Part shown: piece after piece, positions 18,708 through 27,248 of the stretch
Layout: every line of letters begins with the position of its first letter
How positions within the stretch are numbered: position 1 is the stretch's first letter
Program-made: the position numbers and the translations under genes
Assembly: GCA_027490255.1 (NCBI GenBank)
Contig: JAIXYM010000143.1
Coordinates: forward strand, 1-50,548
Length of the DNA stretch: 50,548 nucleotides
DNA from: Oxalobacteraceae bacterium
GTDB lineage: Bacteria; Pseudomonadota; Gammaproteobacteria; Burkholderiales; Burkholderiaceae_D
Direction of reading: 5' to 3'
The notes under the pieces: generated by a model
Told to the model about the DNA's origin: nothing
Seen by the model: only the letters and a program-made list of their open reading frames with translations
Databases searched by the model: none

Positions 18708-20048
18708 TTATTGTCGAATGACGAGTTCGCCGCGCAGCGAATAGGGATTGCTGGCCGTGATGTTGATATCGATTAACTGTCCTGTCAGACGGGCACCATT
18801 CGGCCCACCGTCAAAATTCACCACACGATTGTTTTCGGATCGTCCTTGCATCTCGTGCGTATCGCGTTTGGACGGGCCTTCCACCAGCACGCGCTGCACC
18901 GAGCCAACCATCGCATCAGAATAGCGACGTGTATTGTCGGCAATGACTTTTTGTAAGTGCTGCAATCGCTCGAGCTTGACTGCGTGTGGCGTATCGTCAG
19001 GCAAATTGGCCGCAGGCGTGCCCGGCCTTGGGCTGAAGATAAAAGAATAACTGTTGTCGTAGCCGATATCGTCTACCAGTTTCATCAGCGCTTCGAAATC
19101 CGCATCCGTCTCGCCGGGGAAGCCCACGATGAAATCGGAGGACACAATGATGTCGGGCCGTACTTCGCGTAATCGCCGAATGATGGATTTGTATTCCAAG
19201 ACCGTATAGCCACGCTTCATCGCTGCCAGAATTTTGTCCGAACCATGCTGCGCCGGCAAGTACAGATGGTTGACCAGCTTAGGTACGCGGGCATAGACAT
19301 CGATCAGTCTTTGCGTGAACTCCTTGGGATGACTGGTGACGTAGCGTATGCGTTGTATGCCATCGAATTCAGCGATGTATTCAATCAGCAGCGCAAAGTC
19401 GGCAATCTCGCCATCAGCCATCACACCGCGATAAGCATTAACGTTTTGTCCAAGCAGGGTGATTTCACGCACACCCTGATCGGCTAGTTGTGCCACTTCG
19501 GTCAGCACATCCTCAAAGCGTCGGGAGACTTCCTCACCGCGTGTGTAGGGAACGACGCAATAGCTGCAATATTTACTGCACCCTTCCATGATGGAGATGA
19601 ATGCACTGGTACCCTCGACGCGCGGCGGCGGTAGATGGTCAAATTTTTCAATTTCCGGAAAACTGATATCGACTTGAGAGCGGCCACTCGCACGACGCTC
19701 GCGCAGCAGGTCGGGCAGCCGATGTAAGGTCTGGGGACCAAACACCACATCGACATACGGCGCCCGCTTGATAATCGCTGCGCCCTCTTGAGAAGCAACG
19801 CAGCCGCCGACACCGATCACCAGATCAGGATTTTTTTTCTTGAGTTCGCGTACCCGCCCCAGATCGGAAAAGACTTTTTCCTGCGCTTTTTCGCGCACGG
19901 AGCAGGTATTGAACAGAATGATATCGGCATCCTCGGGCGTGTCGGTTCGGACCAGGCCTTCGGAGGCGTTCAGCACATCGGCCATCTTGTCAGAGTCATA
20001 CTCGTTCATCTGACAACCAAAGGTCTTAATGAATAATTTCTTTTGCAT
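18708..20048 (-). CDS. miaB: tRNA-2-methylthio-N6-dimethylallyladenosine synthase MiaB
   Basis: A 446-residue radical-SAM methylthiotransferase that converts i6A37 to ms2i6A37 in tRNAs reading U-starting codons, acting after MiaA (encoded at 25097). The UPF0004 domain holds cysteines C12, C49 and C83 for the auxiliary cluster ([31 protein letters not shown]). The radical-SAM triad is C157, C161 and C164 ([16 protein letters not shown]). A C-terminal TRAM domain ends the protein (about 380-446). It is the first gene of the ten-gene minus-strand series. Confidence 0.97.
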   Translation of the reverse strand: MQKKLFIKTFGCQMNEYDSDKMADVLNASEGLVRTDTPEDADIILFNTCSVREKAQEKVFSDLGRVRELKKKNPDLVIGVGGCVASQEGAAIIKRAPYVDVVFGPQTLHRLPDLLRERRASGRSQVDISFPEIEKFDHLPPPRVEGTSAFISIMEGCSKYCSYCVVPYTRGEEVSRRFEDVLTEVAQLADQGVREITLLGQNVNAYRGVMADGEIADFALLIEYIAEFDGIQRIRYVTSHPKEFTQRLIDVYARVPKLVNHLYLPAQHGSDKILAAMKRGYTVLEYKSIIRRLREVRPDIIVSSDFIVGFPGETDADFEALMKLVDDIGYDNSYSFIFSPRPGTPAANLPDDTPHAVKLERLQHLQKVIADNTRRYSDAMVGSVQRVLVEGPSKRDTHEMQGRSENNRVVNFDGGPNGARLTGQLIDINITASNPYSLRGELVIRQ

Positions 20049-20144
20049 TCAGGATGAAAAACAGAAAAAGGCTCAAAGCCAGAGAGCGGGGACACGCGGA
20101 GGGCGCGTGCTGCCTGCAGAAAATACAGCCGGAAAATGCCCAAA

Positions 20145-20150
20145 ATTATA
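20145..20150 (-). promoter_or_regulatory. Candidate -10 box for miaB
   Basis: On the minus strand a TATAAT lies 97 nt before the miaB ATG, predicting a leader of about 90 nt. The -35 position (20168-20173 at 17-nt spacing) is a poor match. The spacer between miaB and bcsZ is otherwise without recognised content. Confidence 0.35.
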
Positions 20151-20268
20151 GCAGGCGCCTGCCTCGCCCGTGATGCGGGTTGTTTGACGTCAGGCGATCC
20201 CACCTTGCCTTGGTCCGCCGTCGTCCGCAGCGGCGATCTCTGGCAGAATTGACTGATTAATTCACCTG

Positions 20269-21444
20269 ATGCGGCCAGATCTGATGTCACCTGTCCTCCC
20301 ACTCGGCCGCTGCTGCCGCACGCTAATTCTGCTGATGTTGCTGACGTGGTCCGCCGGCGCTAGCGCTCAAGCTGCCGACTGGCCCTTATGGGAAAACTTT
20401 CGTCGTCATGCGATACAAAGTGACGGCCGGGTGATCGAGCGTCGCGCCGATGACAGAACGACCTCCGAAGCTCAGGCGTATGCCTTGTTCTTTGCGCTGG
20501 TCGCTAACGATAGAGCGCAATTCGAGCGCTTGTTGTCATGGACCCAAAACAATCTGGCTAATGGTGACTTGCGCGCACAACAGCCTGCCTGGTTGTGGGG
20601 CTCGGATGTCACATCTCGATGGCGCGTGCTGGACGCCAATCCCGCCGCTGATGCTGATTTCTGGCTGGCGTACACATTACTTCAGGCTGGGCGGCTTTGG
20701 CAGGTGCCGGATTACAGCACGACGGGCTTGGCGCTGCTGCAGCAAATTCAGACCAGCCAGCAAGTGAACCTGCCGGGTTTTGGAATAACCGTGCTCCCCG
20801 GTCGACACGGTTTTACGCTCGACAAATCCCGCTGGCGCATCAACCCCAGTTACCTGATGCCACAGCAACTGCGTGCATTTGCTCAGCATGATCCTGCCGG
20901 TCCTTGGCAGTCCATGGTCGATAGTCTCCCCGTAATGATTCGAAAGGCCAGTCCGGCGGGATTCGTGCCGGACTGGGTTGTTTACCAGGAGGACAAGGGT
21001 TGGGTCCCTGATCCCGTTACCGGTTCAGTCGGATCTTATGATGCGATTCGCGTTTATATGTGGGTTGGTATGATGGATGAAGCCGATCCTTCGCGCGCTG
21101 CTTTGTTGCGCGCCACGTCGGGTATGCGGCGCGCGCTGCAGAGCTCGCAAGGTTCGCTGGAAATCATCAATACCGCCACAGGTGCTGCCCGTGGCAAAAC
21201 GCCGGCCGGTTTTGCCGCAGCCTTACTGCCCTATGCGTTGGCTATGCAGCAGCCAGCACTGCGCGAGCGACTACAACAGCAAGTGCAAGCAACCCAGCAG
21301 AGGGCTTTTTTCAGCGCGCAAAGTCATTATTACGATCAGGTACTGGCGCTATTCAGTCTTGGTTTTATGGAGCACCGCTTTCGTTTCGATGCGCAGGGCG
21401 CCTTGATAACTTCGTGGGCTTCAGCGTCTGCACACTCTCGGTAG
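20269..21444 (+). CDS. bcsZ: Periplasmic endo-1,4-beta-glucanase BcsZ (GH8)
   Basis: A 391-residue cellulase of glycoside hydrolase family 8 associated with bacterial cellulose export. A signal peptide ends near residue 36 (LLMLLTWSAGASAQA-AD); the start may be the first ATG or the one at 20284. The catalytic acid is E67 in RTTSEAQAYALFFAL and the second carboxylate D258 in GSYDAIRVYMWVGMM. The segments QNNLANGDL, PAWLWGSDV and KGWVPDP follow E. coli BcsZ closely. It faces bcsS and bcsA, which are on the other strand with 12 nt between the stop codons of bcsZ and bcsS. The enzyme trims or edits the cellulose chain in the periplasm. Confidence 0.94.
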   Translation: MRPDLMSPVLPLGRCCRTLILLMLLTWSAGASAQAADWPLWENFRRHAIQSDGRVIERRADDRTTSEAQAYALFFALVANDRAQFERLLSWTQNNLANGDLRAQQPAWLWGSDVTSRWRVLDANPAADADFWLAYTLLQAGRLWQVPDYSTTGLALLQQIQTSQQVNLPGFGITVLPGRHGFTLDKSRWRINPSYLMPQQLRAFAQHDPAGPWQSMVDSLPVMIRKASPAGFVPDWVVYQEDKGWVPDPVTGSVGSYDAIRVYMWVGMMDEADPSRAALLRATSGMRRALQSSQGSLEIINTATGAARGKTPAGFAAALLPYALAMQQPALRERLQQQVQATQQRAFFSAQSHYYDQVLALFSLGFMEHRFRFDAQGALITSWASASAHSR

Positions 21445-21456
21445 GCCCCGTTTAGT

Positions 21457-22179
21457 TTAGAAGCTTGTCGAAAGTGCGATCCCTGCGTAGTTGGTGTTGT
21501 TGTTGCGATCGTCCGGTTCCTCTCTGCCGCCGTTGAGTTCCAAAATTAGCTTCTCGCTCACCTTCAAGGCAACGAAGAGACCTTGTTTTTTTACTCCGTA
21601 GTTTCGTCCATCAAGCCATTTTCCTTCGATACCAATGCGATATCTTTCCGTCGGGCGCATGCCAATTCGCGCGCGTACAAAACTGCTGGATGTGCCGGTT
21701 GAGTAGTTTGCAATCAGATCAGTATCCACTCTGCTGCTCAGCTGACGTGACAGCATGATCTGCGGATTGAAGGTGAAGAGATTGCCGGCTCTGTCATTGG
21801 CGGGCGCATAGGGGGTGAGTTTTACATCTCTGTAACCTACTGTAGCTGACAAATCGACCGAGCCGCTTTCCAAACGCCAGGTTCTACCCATGCCAGCATC
21901 AATCCCATTGGATCTGCCATCGATACTAACGGTGGGTCCCCGTTCACTATTTTGGTAACCGTAAGCAGTTGAGCTCGCAACGAATTTGCGATACCAACCG
22001 TTACCCAGTTGCTTACCCTCTGTGGGCATAATCAAACCTAGGTACGAGTGAGTCGTCAATGAGGATCCCTCGACACCTGAAAAAACGACTGACTCAGCGC
22101 TCGCGAGTTGTGGCAGAAAGAGCCCGATTGCCAGCAACGGTTTTAGAATTTTTGAGCATGGTTCCTGGTGAATTTTCAT
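21457..22179 (-). CDS. Putative outer-membrane cellulose biosynthesis protein, BcsS-like
   Basis: A 240-residue exported protein. The signal peptide spans residues 1-28 (KILKPLLAIGLFLPQLASA-E). The mature part has alternating polar/hydrophobic strands with many Gly, Tyr and Asn and ends in Phe (GIALSTSF), as expected for a small outer-membrane beta-barrel. The opening VVFSGVEGSS and the position after bcsA suggest the BcsS (CBP_BcsS) family; this identification is from memory of the family and context. A strong ribosome-binding site GGGAGAG lies before the ATG at 22179, so this start is well supported although it lies 86 nt inside bcsA. Confidence 0.6.
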   Translation of the reverse strand: MKIHQEPCSKILKPLLAIGLFLPQLASAESVVFSGVEGSSLTTHSYLGLIMPTEGKQLGNGWYRKFVASSTAYGYQNSERGPTVSIDGRSNGIDAGMGRTWRLESGSVDLSATVGYRDVKLTPYAPANDRAGNLFTFNPQIMLSRQLSSRVDTDLIANYSTGTSSSFVRARIGMRPTERYRIGIEGKWLDGRNYGVKKQGLFVALKVSEKLILELNGGREEPDDRNNNTNYAGIALSTSF

Positions 22180-24439
22180 TTTTTCTCTCCCAAATTAATC
22201 GTGGCTTTGATGATTCAATCGGTAGCGACTGGCGCTTAGGCTTAAGTAACAGAACAAAATGGCGGAAGCCGAGCATCAATGCCTTATGCAAAAGCATCAT
22301 TCCCATCGTCAGTGCGTTTTTTCGATATTGGCCGCGCCGCACATTGCGATCGAGCTGGGCACTGGAACCAAAGGCGATCGCGATAGCTGATCGCTCACTT
22401 GCAGTGTCGTTGAGCTGATAAGACAATCCCACTGCGACACGTCCATCCTGCAGTTGCGTTATTTTTTGTACCCTTGCGTCGAAGCTGGGTTGGCCATCAA
22501 TAACCAAGCTGACCGGATGCTTGTGGATGAGTGCGACCCAGATAGCACTGTGACTGTCCGTCACGACAGCGGCGCCCGAGGCGGATGCATCGGTTAGCGT
22601 GCCATTCTGTGTGTGTTCCGGTCCAATTTGCAGTTGGACGTTTGATTCAACCTTTGGTCTTGGCTCTGTGCGTCGCTGTTTTCGCTCAAGTGTTACGCCC
22701 AGTGCGCAAAGCAGAAAAATAAAATCCGTCAGTGTCCAGAAGCTGACAAAAAGCAGCATGTCACGCTGCGAAGGCTCATTGATGATGCGCAGGGCCCCTG
22801 CCGAAAGAGCGGCAATGCTCAGGAAAAGCATCCAATAGAACGGCTTTGCCATGGACGACACAAAATCCTGTTCAAGGATTTCAGATTTGGGCGTCACTAG
22901 AAATTTTGCTGCACGAAAATTACCTAAAAGTTTCAGTTCGCTACTCGCTAAATGCAACGACTGTATGACCTCATACAGATGAGTAACAAACGGCCAGCGG
23001 AATCGGCCATGTAAGTACTGACCTGTAATCAGTGAGCCTATAAGCGCGGGCACGCAGTAGGAGAGCGCATCGGATACTGACGTCTCAGCCAGCGTCACTC
23101 CCCAGAGTAGGGCAATGATGGGCATGAACATCAGACACAAGCGCGACACCGGGAAACCCCAGAACAGTGAGAAGTTGGTGTACATCAATCGCTGCATGAA
23201 ACTCAGGCCTTTGAGTCCCCAGGGATTTTTCAGAAAAAATATCTGCCACATACCCTGTGCCCATCGCGCGCGCTGCTGAATGAAGCCGCTGAAGGTGTCT
23301 GGCTGCAAGCCGGAAACAAGGGGGGCATCTAAGTAGGCCGAGGTATAGCCGTGACTAAAGGCTTCTAGGGAAGTCTCCGCATCTTCGGTCAAAGTGGAAG
23401 TGGAAAATCCACCAATGTCATCCAATGCCGAGCGGCGCAGCATTGCCGCCGATCCGCAAAAAAATGCGGCGCCCCAGTAGTCCAGACCGGGCATGGTTGC
23501 GTAATAGAATTTTTCGTTTTCAGCTGGTGATTGCGCATCCGTCAGCAGATTGCGCTCCAGAGGATCGGGCGTTACGAAATTGTGTGCGGTTTGCACTAGG
23601 AAAAGCTTCTCGTCTTCGAGAAAAAATCCCAGTGTTCTTTCGATGAAATCTGCGGTCGGTACATGATCGCAATCCAGAACAACGATAAAGTTTCCCTGCG
23701 TGAGGGGTAGTGCATCGTTCAGGTTGCCCGCCTTTGCATGGATATTCTTCTCGCGAGCGAGATAATGTGCGCCGAATTGCGAGGAGATATCTTTGATGCG
23801 CCGAGCTCTCCAGGCAGCAGTTTGCCTGCGTGCCGGATCGGACTGATGTAACTTCTCATGCGTGCCGCCATCGTCGAGCACATAAACGTTTAATTTTTGA
23901 GTGGGATAGCGCATCTGTGTTGCCGCTATCACCGTCGTTTTGAGTAACTCCGGATCTTCATCATAAGTCGTGATGTAGACGTCAACGTTAGGCAGCAGGG
24001 AGGCGTCGACAGGAAGCGGCGGGGAAGTCCGCTTGATATTTTTCAGGTGGGGGATTTGCCCAAGCGTTCCTATGACAAACACATAGCATTCCGCGATAAA
24101 CAAAGTCAGGCCACAGACTGCTGAAGTAAGGCCGGATTCCAATGGCAGGGATTCTGAACCACGCCAAATCAAATAGCGGAGGAAGAGCAAGGTGCTACCG
24201 AGAATCAGCAATATCCTGACGACATTGGCTGACGCCAGTTGCTGGCGGTCACGCCAGAACAAAGACAGGATCAGCATAAACGTCAGCAGGCAGATGGAGC
24301 CCGCGATTTGTAGGTCACGAGAGGCCGGCAGGCTTGCGATCATGACCAACCCACAGCCAACAGCGATAGCAGCCAAGCCAAATTTCATGCCGGAGGGCGG
24401 ACGGTGCAGATGACGCGTCAAACTCGGGGTACTGGGCAT
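22094..24439 (-). CDS. bcsA: Cellulose synthase catalytic subunit BcsA (c-di-GMP responsive)
   Basis: A 781-residue inner-membrane family-2 glycosyltransferase that polymerises UDP-glucose and extrudes beta-1,4-glucan. Four hydrophobic segments precede the catalytic domain and about four follow. Catalytic motifs are complete: DDG at 189-191, DCD at 256-258, FFCGS at 326-330, TED at 351-353 and QQRARW at 388-393. A C-terminal PilZ domain (about 585-690) carries R590-x3-R594 and DASASG at 617-622, the c-di-GMP signature, so activity is probably allosterically controlled. The last 28 codons overlap bcsS in another frame. No bcsB partner gene is visible next to it, which is unusual because BcsB is needed for activity in studied systems. 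Confidence 0.93.
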   Translation of the reverse strand: MPSTPSLTRHLHRPPSGMKFGLAAIAVGCGLVMIASLPASRDLQIAGSICLLTFMLILSLFWRDRQQLASANVVRILLILGSTLLFLRYLIWRGSESLPLESGLTSAVCGLTLFIAECYVFVIGTLGQIPHLKNIKRTSPPLPVDASLLPNVDVYITTYDEDPELLKTTVIAATQMRYPTQKLNVYVLDDGGTHEKLHQSDPARRQTAAWRARRIKDISSQFGAHYLAREKNIHAKAGNLNDALPLTQGNFIVVLDCDHVPTADFIERTLGFFLEDEKLFLVQTAHNFVTPDPLERNLLTDAQSPAENEKFYYATMPGLDYWGAAFFCGSAAMLRRSALDDIGGFSTSTLTEDAETSLEAFSHGYTSAYLDAPLVSGLQPDTFSGFIQQRARWAQGMWQIFFLKNPWGLKGLSFMQRLMYTNFSLFWGFPVSRLCLMFMPIIALLWGVTLAETSVSDALSYCVPALIGSLITGQYLHGRFRWPFVTHLYEVIQSLHLASSELKLLGNFRAAKFLVTPKSEILEQDFVSSMAKPFYWMLFLSIAALSAGALRIINEPSQRDMLLFVSFWTLTDFIFLLCALGVTLERKQRRTEPRPKVESNVQLQIGPEHTQNGTLTDASASGAAVVTDSHSAIWVALIHKHPVSLVIDGQPSFDARVQKITQLQDGRVAVGLSYQLNDTASERSAIAIAFGSSAQLDRNVRRGQYRKNALTMGMMLLHKALMLGFRHFVLLLKPKRQSLPIESSKPRLIWERKNENSPGTMLKNSKTVAGNRALSATTRER

Positions 24440-24510
24440 GGGCAGAACACCTTTTTATTAATTTTTTGTTAAATCAATAGTATTGCTAAAAATTCATAAT
24501 GTCTTGGCAT

Positions 24511-24540
24511 AGTTTACTCATTTTATTATCAGTCTGACAA
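24511..24540 (-). promoter_or_regulatory. Candidate promoter for bcsA
   Basis: On the minus strand TTGTCA (24540-24535) and TAAACT (24516-24511) are 18 nt apart, in an AT-rich tract. The predicted transcript has a leader of about 65 nt before the bcsA ATG at 24439. Prediction by eye only. Confidence 0.35.
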
Positions 24541-24920
24541 TTAAAATTATGGAAACGGGCAATTAAATCGCTTTAATTCCCTGGGAGAAAGTTATGGACG
24601 GTCTAGGCCTGAGGATTGCCTGATGGACTGACCGAGGATGGCGCACTCAAGGCATCAGCGGTTTTTGATGGACCAACGTCGATGCGCAAGCTGAAACCGA
24701 AGTAACGAAGCGAGAAAAATTTTCTGGTTTGTCTGGACTGCGCTGATTCGCCCACAGAAAGCCAAAAGATGCCATGTGGGCGTGGAGTGTGTATCAGGCT
24801 AGATAATGAATTACCAAATATGCGGCGATGTAAATTCGAGGGTTATTTGGTTTGCACGTGGTTAAAAGTTTGTGAGAGCAACTGAAAAGTAGTCTAGTCA
24901 AAACCAAACTACTTTTAGAT
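24541..24920. other. Non-coding stretch between bcsA and the tRNA-Met terminator
   Basis: No convincing gene. One very short frame with a GGGAGA before an ATG at 24594 encodes only nine residues. An inverted repeat with 9-nt arms AAAAGTAGT (24885-24893) and ACTACTTTT (24908-24916), loop 14 nt, lies at the tRNA side and could form a second hairpin after the tRNA terminator. Base composition becomes AT-rich near bcsA. Confidence 0.5.
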
Positions 24921-24953
24921 GTAAAAAAAGCACGTAGATTTCTCTAGGTGCTT
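24921..24953 (-). terminator. Rho-independent terminator of the tRNA-Met transcript
   Basis: Read on the minus strand, AAGCAC-C-TAGA, loop GAAA, TCTA-C-GTGCTT is followed by a run of T. The stem has 10 pairs with one C/C mismatch and a GNRA-type loop. It begins about 18 nt after the encoded CCA of the tRNA. Confidence 0.8.
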
Positions 24954-24970
24954 GATTTAAATATGAATTT

Positions 24971-25047
24971 TGGTGGTGATAGGTGGACTTGAACCACCGA
25001 CCCCAGCATTATGAGTGCTGTGCTCTAACCAACTGAGCTATATCACC
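24971..25047 (-). tRNA. tRNA-Met (CAT), elongator type
   Basis: A 77-nt cloverleaf: acceptor GGTGATA/TATCACC, D-arm AGCTCAGTTGGTTAGAGC, anticodon loop CTCATAA in the stem CAGCA/TGCTG, T-arm GGTGG-TTCAAGT-CCACC, discriminator A and encoded CCA (24971-24973). The anticodon is CAT. The body is very like E. coli elongator tRNA-Met (GTTAGAGCACA.CACTCATAATG). An initiator would have mispaired position 1-72, which is not the case. tRNA-Ile2 (lysidine-modified CAT) cannot be fully excluded by eye. It lies 49 nt after miaA on the same strand. Confidence 0.93.
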
Positions 25048-25096
25048 ACGAAGCCCGAAATTATGGCGGCTGCCCACTTAAGTGTCAACCTGGCTC

Positions 25097-26029
25097 CTAG
25101 CGCAGCTTTGCCAGCAGCAGCTTGGACGGCTCCTGTGCCAAGCAATCCACCACGATACGGTCCGTCATCCCGCGCAGCCAGGTCAGCTGCCGCTTGGCGA
25201 GTTGCCGAGTGGCGGCGATGCCTTTTTCTCTAAGTTCTTGCTCACTTATTACGCCATCTAGGTATTCCCACGCCTGCCGGTAGCCCACACAGCGCATGGA
25301 CGGAAGTCCGGGGTGCAGATCGGGGCGGGACTTGAGCGCGCGTACTTCATCAAGCAGACCGGGATGACTTTTCAGCATCTGGTCAAATCGGTAAGCGATA
25401 CGGTCATGCAAGACGCTGCGATCTGAGGGCTCAAGTGCAAGTGAAACCAATTCAAAAGGCAACGTTGCAGGTGGCGTCCGCGCAAGCAGTTCCGACATCG
25501 GCTTGCCTGTCAAAGCGATGATCTCCAGCGCGCGCTGTATGCGCTGAGAATCATTGGGCTTGAGACGAGCGGCAGTAATGGGATCGAGTTCTGCCAAGCG
25601 AGCGTGCATGGCGGGCATGCCGTGCCGCGTCGCTTCCATATCGAGTTGCGCACGCAACGCGAGGTCAGCTTGGGGCAGTTCATCCAGCCCGTCACGTAGT
25701 CCTTTGAAATACAGCATGGTGCCGCCGACCAGCAAAGGTAGTTTGCCCCGTGCGTGAATATCCTGAATTAATTGCAAGGCATCCTCGCGGAATTGCATCA
25801 CCGAGTACGATTCCGCTGGATCGCGAATGTCAATCAAATGATGCGGAACTGCCGCTTGTTCATCGGCGCTAGGCTTCGCCGTGCCAATGTCCATGCCACG
25901 ATAGATCAGCGCTGAATCGACAGAAATAATTTCGCAGGGGAGCTCTTGTGCGATTGCGAGTGCTGCCGCTGTTTTGCCGGAGGCGGTCGGCCCCATGATG
26001 GCAACGACGCGGGGCTTTGCTGTAGTCAT
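25097..26029 (-). CDS. miaA: tRNA dimethylallyltransferase MiaA
   Basis: A 310-residue enzyme that transfers the dimethylallyl group to A37 of tRNAs reading U-starting codons, making the substrate for MiaB. The P-loop GPTASGKT is at 13-20 and the [17 protein letters not shown] signature near 37-53; the [10 protein letters not shown] segment follows. I chose the ATG at 26029 because it overlaps the stop of the upstream MFS gene by 4 nt (ATGA) and starts just before the P-loop strand; a further nine codons upstream are open but fall inside the MFS gene. Confidence 0.95.
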   Translation of the reverse strand: MTTAKPRVVAIMGPTASGKTAAALAIAQELPCEIISVDSALIYRGMDIGTAKPSADEQAAVPHHLIDIRDPAESYSVMQFREDALQLIQDIHARGKLPLLVGGTMLYFKGLRDGLDELPQADLALRAQLDMEATRHGMPAMHARLAELDPITAARLKPNDSQRIQRALEIIALTGKPMSELLARTPPATLPFELVSLALEPSDRSVLHDRIAYRFDQMLKSHPGLLDEVRALKSRPDLHPGLPSMRCVGYRQAWEYLDGVISEQELREKGIAATRQLAKRQLTWLRGMTDRIVVDCLAQEPSKLLLAKLR

Positions 26030-27231
26030 GCTGGTGCCGAGTGTGGGGCAATCCATCGCACGGCCATGAAATTCAGCGCGCCCAATGTGCAGGCGATGAT
26101 GGCGAGTGGGTAAAGCGTTCCATTGTGCGTGGCGCCCACAATCGTGCCGATCACAAATGCACAGGCCATGAGCAGCGCACCCATTAGTCCGGCAGCAGTG
26201 CCTGCTTGTCGGGGGAAAGGTGCAATCGCGCCTGACTGCGTCACCGGGAAATTAATGCCGTGCGCGACCATGGTCAGAAACATCGCGCAAACGACCGTGC
26301 TCCAGTGCCATAGCCCACCGATGATTGCTAGCAGATAGAAAACACCTGCACCCAGCGAGCAGGCGGTACCGATGCGCAGAGCGTCTTTACTGCTGAGTGT
26401 TTTTAGTAATCGTCTGCAGATGAGTGTGCCGGTCATGTAGCCAGAGACACCCATCGCAAAGCAGTACCCGAACCATTGCGTGGGTACATCGAGCACTCGG
26501 ATCAGTACGAATGAAGATCCGGAGATAAACATGAAAATACTGCTATAGGAGATTGCACCGGGAAAAGCGTAGGTCCAGAATTCGCGCGAACCCAGCACGA
26601 GGCGGTAGTTCTCCATAAGACCAGACAAGCGTGTCGCTTCCGGATTTTTATGTTCGTTCGTCTCTGGCAGCCTGAGTACGCAAGCCAGAAACAACAACGT
26701 AGAGAAAATACCCAGTGCGATAAATGCGGCGCGCCAGCCAAAGCTGACCTGTAAATACGATCCGAGTATGGGACCAAAAATAGGTGCTAGCGAGATCCAA
26801 GTACTGGCGCGTGCAATCACACGCGCGCTGTGTTCCGGCGCATAGGCATCGCGCACAATCGCCCGCGCGACCATCACCGCAGCACAGCAGCCCAGAGCTT
26901 GCAAAAAGCGTGCGGCAATCAGTAGCTCAATAGATCGTGACAAGCCGCACAAGATACTGGCAAGCAGATAAATTCCCAGCCCGCCGAGCAGCACCGGTCG
27001 ACGACCAAAGCGATCCGACAGCGGCCCAACGATCAGTTGAGCACCACCAAAGCCGACGACAAACAAAGAGAGCGTCAGCTGCACTGTCGCCACCGGTACG
27101 CCGAAATCGGTCACCAGGGTTGGTAACGAAGCTAGATACAAATCCGTCGACAATGGCTGCATCATCAGCATGGCTGTGATCAGCACCAGTATGGGCGCGT
27201 GCGCGAATTGGGAAAGCGGCGGCTGGCTCAT
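26026..27231 (-). CDS. Bcr/CflA-family MFS drug/efflux transporter
   Basis: A 401-residue integral membrane protein with about 12 hydrophobic helices. The opening [19 protein letters not shown] and the loop motif [16 protein letters not shown] are typical of the Bcr/CflA group of proton-driven exporters (bicyclomycin, chloramphenicol and similar). The actual substrate cannot be read from sequence. It sits between mutL (17 nt) and miaA (4-nt overlap), so it is probably co-transcribed with these core genes. Confidence 0.88.
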   Translation of the reverse strand: MSQPPLSQFAHAPILVLITAMLMMQPLSTDLYLASLPTLVTDFGVPVATVQLTLSLFVVGFGGAQLIVGPLSDRFGRRPVLLGGLGIYLLASILCGLSRSIELLIAARFLQALGCCAAVMVARAIVRDAYAPEHSARVIARASTWISLAPIFGPILGSYLQVSFGWRAAFIALGIFSTLLFLACVLRLPETNEHKNPEATRLSGLMENYRLVLGSREFWTYAFPGAISYSSIFMFISGSSFVLIRVLDVPTQWFGYCFAMGVSGYMTGTLICRRLLKTLSSKDALRIGTACSLGAGVFYLLAIIGGLWHWSTVVCAMFLTMVAHGINFPVTQSGAIAPFPRQAGTAAGLMGALLMACAFVIGTIVGATHNGTLYPLAIIACTLGALNFMAVRWIAPHSAPA

Positions 27232-27248
27232 GAAATAAATAGTCGCGC

